Source: Euphorbia lathyris
Lineage: Eukaryota; Streptophyta; Magnoliopsida; Malpighiales; Euphorbiaceae
Reading direction: 5' to 3'
DNA length: 64,000 nt
Assembly: GCF_963576675.1 (NCBI RefSeq)
Contig: NC_088918.1
Location: 39,341,501 to 39,405,500 of the forward strand
The notes beneath the pieces are model-generated. The model saw only the letters and a list, made by a program, of their open reading frames with translations, was not told the DNA's origin and did not search any database. The position numbers and the translations under genes were made by a program. Shown one piece after another: positions 56,617 to 64,000 of the stretch. The stretch's first letter is position 1. Each line of letters opens with the position of its first letter.

Positions 56617-56868
56617 TCATTCCATTACTATCACTCTATAATTATATTCCTCATCTCCTTTGATATTCTTCAAGATTTCGAAGGTTGGAATGAATTTAAC
56701 CATCAGTTCCCAAAATGCCTCCTCCTTAATCTCAACGAACCTTTCGAACCCTTGTAACTTAAACTTTTCCCTCACATAGTCCTTAAATCTGATGGCCTTT
56801 AAACTTTCCCAACACACATATTTGGTATTTATGAACGCATATGCCTCGAACTGCTCAAATCGCAACAT
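56617..56868 (-). pseudogene. Fragment resembling Athila-type ORF1
   Basis: 83 residues including YAFINTKYVCWESLKAI, FKDYVREKFKLQGFERFVEI and WELMVKFIPTFEIL, similar in pattern to the domain of Athila gag-like ORF1 and plant transposon proteins. No rest of such an element was found, and the assignment is tentative. Confidence 0.45.
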
Positions 56869-57064
56869 ATGTATATCTTTTGGGAACGAGAAGAGTTTGG
56901 TCTATAATGGTGTAAATGGGGTGGCTTCCTATATTGCCAACACCTTTTGTTCATGCTTTGTTATTTCTCTTAGGTGGGTTCATGGTGAAGGAGAGTTTTT
57001 TAGGGTTTTTCATTTTGTGCTCTGTGTGAATTTGAAATGTGCTAGACATAATTGCAATAACTAA

Positions 57065-57306
57065 GAGAATGAAAAAGACTTACCAAAATTAAAGCGGTTC
57101 AACTTACCTCCACTCGTTCCCTTTTTTAATTGGAGTGTTATAATTAACACACTTAATTCCCTTTAATTACTACGATAGGTGGTGTGAGGCAATTGGGCGT
57201 GCCGAACGGTGATTGGCAATGCGTGCTTCTACTGACGTGATGGACTGCTCCTCTACAGGCATATGCTATTAAAGCCTATTCTCTTTTGTTGTTGCTAGTT
57301 CAGGTA
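57065..57306. other. Short spacer before solo LTR
   Basis: No feature recognised; ends with the target duplication TCCAC (57307-57311). Confidence 0.5.
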
Positions 57307-57311
57307 TCCAC

Positions 57312-58656
57312 TATTGGTCCATTGTGTTGTGAGAATAAGTTCCTAGGGGGGGGGGGGGGGGGGTTAAAGGAACTATTTGAATTTTTTAAAAGATTTTGAG
57401 TTAGTAACAAAAACTTTCTTACAAAGTTCAATAGCACAAAATATTATGTGCGGTCAGAGGCAGCTTTAGTTGATCAGCAACTAAAGTTGTTTCTGATGTT
57501 GGTTCAGAAGATAGCACCTAAGGGTCTATTTCTGAACACAACACTTTATCCAGCAACTCAGCAGGCTAAGTTAAGTAGTCATACAACAAAGATAAAAGCA
57601 AACAAGTATAAGAGATAAGGGTTAGAAGATACTACTTAGCAGATTTATCCTAGTTCGGCCTCCTGCCTACATTCAGTCCCCAGAATTCCTATTCTGAGCT
57701 TTAATTCACTACTGAGCTCTTTTTAGTAGAGCACAAACCCTTACAATAGTCAATGAGCAGTTACAGAGTACCATCCTCTATATACCTACACTCAAAACTA
57801 TCTAACTCTGATTGCTAAATACCGAGCAACTCAGAGCCTCCGAACTAACTATAACAATTGGTAAATTTTTGTTCTAAACTAAGAACTCTTTGATTGATCT
57901 AATCTATTGTTTACACAGAAGATGGGAGTTTGTGTAATATTGCTTTTCTTTGCTTTTGCTGGAATTCAAGAATAAATTGCTCAGAGCTTTTGCATATGAA
58001 GATCAAGTTCCAATGAAGCGAATAACATGCCTTTTACAGTGACACTTTAAGGCATCAGTCATTTCGAATTTCGAAATAACCGTTGGAGGGAAACGGCTCT
58101 GCTGTCCCTTTGGTCACACCCAATCATAAGAATGTCTTCTCTGTCGTTTTGTCTTTTGGTCAGCAGCGCTTCAGTGCTTTACACAGAAGCATCAGATTGT
58201 CTCTCCATTTTTAGCAATGTCTTCAGGTCAACACAACGACAGCTTGTCTGTTGCTTCTGAATCTTTCCACAAATGGTTAGGCTTTGTCTTCAAGTTACCA
58301 AATCAACTTTGCTTTGTCTGCTTGTTTCTTTAGCCTTCCGAAATCGACAGCTTCATGGTGAAGGCAAGGCTTTCTTCTGGATCCTTCTTCTTACTGGGCT
58401 GAGTCAATCCACAAGCTTTGGATCCATTAGGCCTTTCCCTTTATATCTTGGGCTTTGACTTTAACTCTTGGACTTTTGGCTTTGATTTTACTTTCTTTAC
58501 ACTTATAATTTAATTCATCCATACACTCAACAAACACATTAGTATAACATAAATCAATGCTTTAAATTTAATGTGTTGATAATTTTATTTAGGGATATTA
58601 ATTCCAATTTACATTTTTTGTCAAGTCAAAATTAATGTGGAAATTGTGTTTCAACA
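57312..58656 (-). mobile_element. Solo LTR related to the Sirevirus
   Basis: On the minus strand it starts TGTTGAAACACAATTTCCAC, close to the Sirevirus LTR start, and ends GGACCAATA against the family's GGACCAACA, so the terminal CA is mutated to TA. A perfect TCCAC duplication flanks it (57307-57311 and 58657-58661). The CGAAATTCGAAAT palindrome, the CCGTTTCCCTCCAACGG region and a poly-C (plus-strand G run 57347-57363) are conserved. With no internal region it is a solo LTR left by LTR-LTR recombination. The family match is clear but the sequence is well diverged. Confidence 0.88.
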
Positions 58657-58661
58657 TCCAC

Positions 58662-59835
58662 TATTTAGCAAAGTCTCATCCATCCTTTCTCCTGAGATGT
58701 TCTACAATCTTGTGTCTCAGATGTTGAATTCAAACGCATAAGACATATTGTAAATAAATGAAGGAAATGTGAAAATTTTAAAATTTGACCCCCCCCCCCC
58801 CACACACACACACTTGAGCAACATTGTCCTCAATGAGAAATGGGGAACAATATGTGCAAATCACATGGATAAGAGAATTTATGTAAACGAAGCAAACCAA
58901 TTTATTTTGGCTCCATATTATGATAGGAGTGGGACACAATTGTGCATAGTGGGCATTAAACAGATTTATTGAGATACAAACAATCGACCATTGATTTGAC
59001 TGACGGTCCATTGTAGACTTTCAATTGCTGACCATTGACCTTCAACTGGCTTTTGCTAGGGTCTGCAATTAGCACAGTTCCAGGGTCAAATACTTAGACA
59101 ACCTCGAAAGGAGCAAACCACCTCGTTTTGAGTTTTCTAGGAAACAACCTCAAACTTTAGTTATATTAGAGGACCTTTTGTCCTAGTTGTCCTAAAAGTA
59201 CTCTTTGTTCTCCTAACCCTAAAACAAGTATTTGTATGTAGTCTATCATGTTGGGTTTGATATGGAGTTATCAAATGACATATTTGTCAATCAAGTTAAT
59301 CAAACTTCCAATGTCTATCAAAGATTCTCTTGACCAGATATTCTTCTACCTTCGCTTTATGACCAAAGCATCTATATGTGGTTATATTATAGTATTGATG
59401 GATGAAAAGGAATGATTTGGAGAATCATTCCCTTCTCAGATGACTTCCTTGCCTTTTGACAACTTAGATGACACGAGCTTTTGTTGACTTTCTTAGTCGG
59501 ATGTTGGGATTTTGGTCCCCCAATGATGACACGAGCTTCGATGTGCTCCACCTCGTCTTCTATCTTGTTTAGAGATGGAAAGTTGCTCTCTACCTATGGA
59601 ATAATAATGTTTTTTTTTTCAAAAAGAGACCTGACAAACTTATGATGATTTTTGAAGTCCACATTCACCACACCAATGATAATATATGTGAAAAACATCA
59701 CTCCGAGGATCCCCTAGTCTTCCTAGAAGATCTAGTACATCAATTCTCCAATGCCCATGCAAGACAAAGCTTGGTTGGATCCTTACGAGGGACTTTCTGA
59801 AGCTCAACTTAGTTCTAATCAAATAAAAAGTTATG
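58662..59835. other. Unassigned region
   Basis: It has a poly-C followed by (CA)n at about 58791-58813. Short words near 59040-59520 might be an old retrotransposon, but no domain could be supported on either strand. Confidence 0.5.
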
Positions 59836-60063
59836 TAAAGAATAATATTGGACGAGAAGTCAAATTTATATTGGAGTGACGGGTCTTATTTAAGTAGGAA
59901 GAAACTCACTCTAATCTAAATAGGAAAGAACTCATAAAAAGGCAGGACTCCATTTATTTAAGAGATAATTAGAGTAGGATTTTGATAAGCTATTTAGGAA
60001 GGATCGCAATTCTAGAGGGACAAATCGGATATTTGACATTGGTCAGGAGGACTTGGTTAATCA
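59836..60063 (+). repeat. Dispersed repeat, copy 2
   Basis: Counterpart of 48735-49039 without the insertions; continues through AATCATTATCTC. Confidence 0.6.
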
Positions 60064-60823
60064 TTATCTCACTCAAATCTCAATGCCTTTCTCCGAACCT
60101 CAAATATTCACACGTGTCATCATCAACTAAACGTCATACATGATATGTTTGACTTTTTTACAATTAATATGGCAGAATATGACAACCACGTGGTTCATCT
60201 CAAACCAGAACTTTTTTAACGAAATCATATCTTTATCTTTATCTGATGTGATAACTATCTTGGAATATAGTCAACTGTTTTCCGTGTCACTTAGCAACCG
60301 TATGTGAGACATACTTTTAATTTATTTTTTTTACAACCACACTCCAAATTATAATCATGGTAGATACAATTTACTTGATATTTGGCTTAACAAAGTGTAA
60401 AGTTTTACCTTTTTTTTTTTTTTTTCTTTGGTACAAAATAAAATAATACCCACAATCCATTAGGGGTAGTTTTGTAAATTGAGGGAGCGACACGAACCAG
60501 AAAAAGAAAAATCTTTTAATAACCAACTTATAGAGGAAGAGGAAGGACAAGAGAAGAGAAGAAAAAGGAGATAATAGCATAGCATGCAACTGATTTGAGA
60601 GAGTGTCCGTCCACTCTTCTTCTCCTTCCGTATATTATTTTCAATTTTCAATTTCTGATCTCACACCAAGAAAAGTAAAAAAAAGGAAAGAAATACCCAT
60701 TTATGCTAACTCCTTAATTTTCTTGCATAATGCCCGCATTTTAGCATTTTCCACATTTTTAAACTTCCGCTTCTTCTATATATTATAATCATCGTCATCA
60801 TCATTGAGTACAAGAGAACGGAT
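60064..60823 (+). promoter_or_regulatory. Upstream region and probable 5' UTR of the WEB-family gene
   Basis: A T-run at 60410-60425, then purine-rich sequence, a CT-rich stretch around 60600-60640, and TATATATTATAATC at about 60776-60789, only some 40 bases before the ATG. The transcription start cannot be fixed from sequence alone. Confidence 0.4.
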
Positions 60824-63800
60824 ATGGCTTCCAAGACCAAGTAAGTTGGAGCAACATGGATACTATAATTTTTCTTTCTTTAGATCTGTTTTTTCTTTAC
60901 TTTTTTGCTTTTATGGGTCTTGTAAATTTTGATTTTGATTGAAATTGTGGATGAGATCCATCTTTGTTTTGGGTTTTCTTTCCCTCTTTTTGTCCTTTGT
61001 TTGGATTTTCTGGGTATTCTTCTCTCTATCTCCTGCTTTTTAGTTGCTGCTCTACTCTGTACTGTAAATATAGTGTCTACTCTATCAAGTTTGCTTTTTT
61101 GATAAATTTTGGCATGGGTTTTACTTTAAACCTAATTTTTGTCCATGTATGTTTGCTTTTTTGATATTTTGATTCTCTATTTGGATGTATTCGAGTGCCT
61201 TTTCTGCTTGAAACTGAAAGTTTGATACGCATAACGTTTGTATATGCTATTAAATGAATTTAATTTTGCTTAACGGTTATTACTTTACAGAGTTTCTGAA
61301 TTTGGGATAGATCCAGTGTTACTTTGAAATTTAGTTCAATTTACTTTGGATTCCTAGATTTCCATCTGATATTACAACAATGATTCCTTTCAATTTGAAC
61401 AGATCTGGTTTATCTGAAACTCCCAGCAAAGCAACACCAGCAACTCCTAGAGTGAGTAAACTGAGCAGGGGAGTTACAAAATCAGACCCTGATTCACCTT
61501 CCCCTGTGCAAAATTCTCGCCTTTCAATTGATCGTTCCCCACGATCCATTACTTCAAAGCCCATTGCTGATCGGAGGTCCTCAAAGATCATAACTCCACC
61601 TGAAGTAAGTACTGATCAATTCTCGGAGCTTTAGTATTTTTCGGGCTTTGGATGGCTATTGTCAGTGGATTTTCTTAAGAAATGGAGATAATCATGAAGA
61701 AATTGAAACCTAAAAGCATTCAGTGAAGCAACTAAATCAATGCATTGTCATTCTTGTTTTGTACTTATGTTGTGCCTACATTTATTCACAGAAACCACAT
61801 ACAAGGGTGGGAGTGGTGAAGGGATCGGAATTGCAGGCTCAATTGACTCTTTTACAGGAAGACCTGAAGAAAGCAAAGGAGCAGATATCATTAATTGAGA
61901 AAGAGAAGGCACTTGCTATTGATGAACTGAAACAGGCACAAAAGGTTGCTGAAGAGGCGAACGAAAAGCTTCAAGAAGCTCTGGTGGCTCAAAAGAGAGC
62001 TGAGGAGAATTCCGAAATCGAAAAGTTCCGTGCTGTTGAGTTGGAACAGGCTGGGATTGAGACGGTCCAGAAGAAGGAAGATGAATGGCAGAAAGAGCTT
62101 GAGGATGTCAGAAACCAACATGCTGTGGATGTGGCTGCCCTTCTCTCTACCACTCAGGAGCTCCAGAAGATGAAGCATGAACTAACCATGACAACTGATG
62201 CAAAGAATCAGGCATTGAATCATGCTGATGATGCAACTAAGATTGCAGAGATTCATGCAGACAAGGTGGAGCTTCTTTCAGCTGAATTGACTCGGGTGAA
62301 GGCTTTACTTGATTCAAAGCTTGAAACAGAGGTCAGTGAAAGCAAAGTGACTGTGATGAAGCTTGAGGAAGAGATAGATATGTTGAAACAAGAACTTGAA
62401 AGAGCTAAGGCTTTTGAGGATATGTTTATTGAAAGAGAGGCTTCCATAGAACAGCTCAATGTTGAGTTAGAAGCTGCTAGGATGGCCGAATCTTATGCTC
62501 GAAGTTTAGCAGAGGAGTGGAAGAGTAAGGTAGAAGAATTAGAGATACAGGTTGAAGAAGCAAACAAGTTGGAAAGATCAGCATCTGAATCTTTATGTTC
62601 GGTCATGAAACAACTTGAGGGAAACAATGATCTCTTACATGATGCAGAAACTGAAATTTCTGCTCTTAAAGAAAAGGTGGGGCTGTTGGAAATGACTATT
62701 GCAAGACAAAAGGGCGATCTTGAGGAATCAGAACGTTCTCTTGGAGTGGCAAAGCAGGAAAGTTCTGAAATGGTGAAAAAGGTAGAGTCTTTGAAGTCTG
62801 AGTTGGAAGTGGTGAAGGAGGAGAAAGCTCAGGCATTAAATAACGAGAAGCTTGCAGCTTCCAGTGTTCAAAGTCTATTAGAGGAGAAGAACAAGTTCAT
62901 TAATGACTTGGAAAATTCCAAGGAGGAGGAAGAAAAGAGCAAGAAAGCAATGGAAAGCTTAGCTTCTGCTTTACATGAAGTGTCAGCAGAAGCAAGAGAG
63001 ACTAAAGAAAAGCTGTTATCCAATCAAGTCGAGCATGAAAGCTATGAAACCCAGATTGAAGATCTGAGATTAGTCCTGAAGGAAGCAAACAACAGATATG
63101 AAACTATGCTAGATGATTCAAAACATGAGCTTGTTCTTCTTAAAAACACCATTGAAGATTCCAAGAACGAGTTTCAGACCTCCAAGGCTGAGTGGGAGAA
63201 AAGAGAACAAAATCTGGTGAATCATGTAAAGAAATCCGAAGAGGAAAATTCTTCTTTGGAAAGAGAGATAGATAGGCTGGTAAATTTACTCAAGCAAACT
63301 GAAGAAGAAGCTTGTGTGACTCGGGATGAAGAGGCTCAGTTGAAGGATAACCTAAAGGAAGTTGAAGCCGAGGTGATTTCATTGCAAGTAACCCTTGGAG
63401 AAGCAAAAGTTGAGAGCATGAAATTGAAGGAATGTATATTGGACAAGGAAAATGAGTTGCAGAGTCTTTTCCATGAAAATGAGGATCTCCGAACTAAGGA
63501 AGCTGTTTCTCAGAAGAAGATCGAGGAACTGACCAAATTGCTTGAAGAAGAAGCTTTGGCCAAGAAGCAAGTTGAGGAGAATGGTGAGCTCACAGACAGC
63601 GAAAAGGACTACGATTTGCTTCCAAAGGTTGTTGAGTTCTCTGAAGAAAATGGGCATGTGAGAGAAGAGAAAACAAAAGTGGAGCTTCCGCCACAGCAGC
63701 ATGAGGATTTTGGAAAAGAAAATGCCAAGGAACAGAACGGCTTCAGCTATGACACAGTTGCAGTGGAAGTTGTGAAAACAGAGAATGTGAATGGAAAACC

Positions 63801-64000
63801 AAAAGAAGATGAAAGCAAAGAAAAAGAAGATGATTCAGTAGAAGTTGAATTTAAGATGTGGGAGAGCTGCAAGATTGAAAAGAAAGAGGTTTCACCAGAA
63901 AGAGAGACGGAACAGGAATCCCTTGAGGATGAAGTGGAGTCCAAGGTAGAAGGCGGAGAGAGCTTTGATCAAATAAATGGTTTATCGTCCTCCACAGAAA
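60824..64000 (+). CDS. WEB-family (DUF827) coiled-coil protein, 3' end outside window
   Basis: Exon 1 is 60824-60840 (17 coding bases, before GTAAGT), exon 2 61403-61604 (before GTAAGT), exon 3 61792 to the window end, open for over 730 codons. Introns are 562 and 187 bases with GT-AG borders, and the joined frame is continuous. The protein begins MASKTKSGLSETPSKATPAT; the first ~85 residues are Ser/Pro/Arg-rich (SPSPVQ, SIDRSPRS), then a nearly unbroken coiled coil to about residue 690, then an acidic Glu/Lys/Asp-rich tail. This pattern fits the Arabidopsis WEB-family proteins At3g02930 and At5g16730, related to WEB1/PMI2 of the chloroplast photorelocation pathway. The name chloroplastic in those entries is a prediction. 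It is the only intact host gene seen here. Confidence 0.88.

Noticed and set aside
59640..59822. Minus-strand ORF with LVRIQPSFVLHGHW
   Set aside because: Too short and no recognisable domain; may be an old retroelement scrap.
61331..63944. Minus-strand ORFs at 61331-61591, 61891-62178, 62253-62459, 63379-63702 and 63747-63944
   Set aside because: Antisense to the exons of the WEB-family gene; no independent support.

Overview
The window is nuclear DNA of a flowering plant, most likely a eudicot. The evidence is layers of plant-type transposable elements (Ty1-copia with an initiator-Met-tRNA primer site, an RTE LINE, L1-type LINEs with plant DUF4283 and zf-RVT domains, hAT- and Tourist-like non-autonomous elements) and one host gene with GT-AG introns. 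The background is AT-rich. I see no rRNA, intact tRNA gene, CRISPR array or prokaryotic feature, and I cannot name the species.

Layout. 1-20332 is a minus-strand Ty1-copia element whose 3' LTR was split at base 1456 by an 11.4 kb plus-strand Sirevirus-type copia element (1457-12905). The Sirevirus has gag, pol and a long third ORF in the env-like position. The other host LTR (18468-20332) keeps the unbroken target site, so the 5-bp target duplication TATAT can be read directly. 20333-24000 holds older copia remains in both orientations. 25300-31200 holds MITE and LINE debris: a DUF4283 ORF1 relic, an L1 that has lost its reverse transcriptase, and a hAT transposase fragment. 32400-34850 is a stack of non-autonomous DNA transposons, including one of two hAT-like elements with perfect 8-bp target duplications (the other is at 44439-45191). 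35820-38461 is a copia deletion derivative. 38600-41135 has two foldback elements and a truncated LINE. 41204-44340 is an almost intact RTE LINE with a 16-bp target duplication and one in-frame stop. 46487-48522 is a composite foldback element between two (TA)n tracts; it contains two GC-rich arrays of quasi-palindromic 33-bp units. 49168-54968 is a non-coding LTR retrotransposon (LARD-like) sitting inside a probable copia solo LTR. 57312-58656 is a solo LTR related to the Sirevirus.

The only host gene is at the right edge. It starts at 60824 on the plus strand, runs past base 64000, and encodes a long coiled-coil protein of the WEB/DUF827 family. Everything left of it is mobile DNA or unassigned AT-rich sequence.

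The least expected structures are the 33-bp hairpin arrays at 47.4-48.1 kb, the tandem duplication of a promoter-like block ahead of the Sirevirus third ORF (8037-8724), tRNA-like A and B boxes in both hAT-like elements, and the GC-rich stem-loops in the host copia leader. All coordinates and comparisons were made by eye, so boundaries may be off by a few bases.
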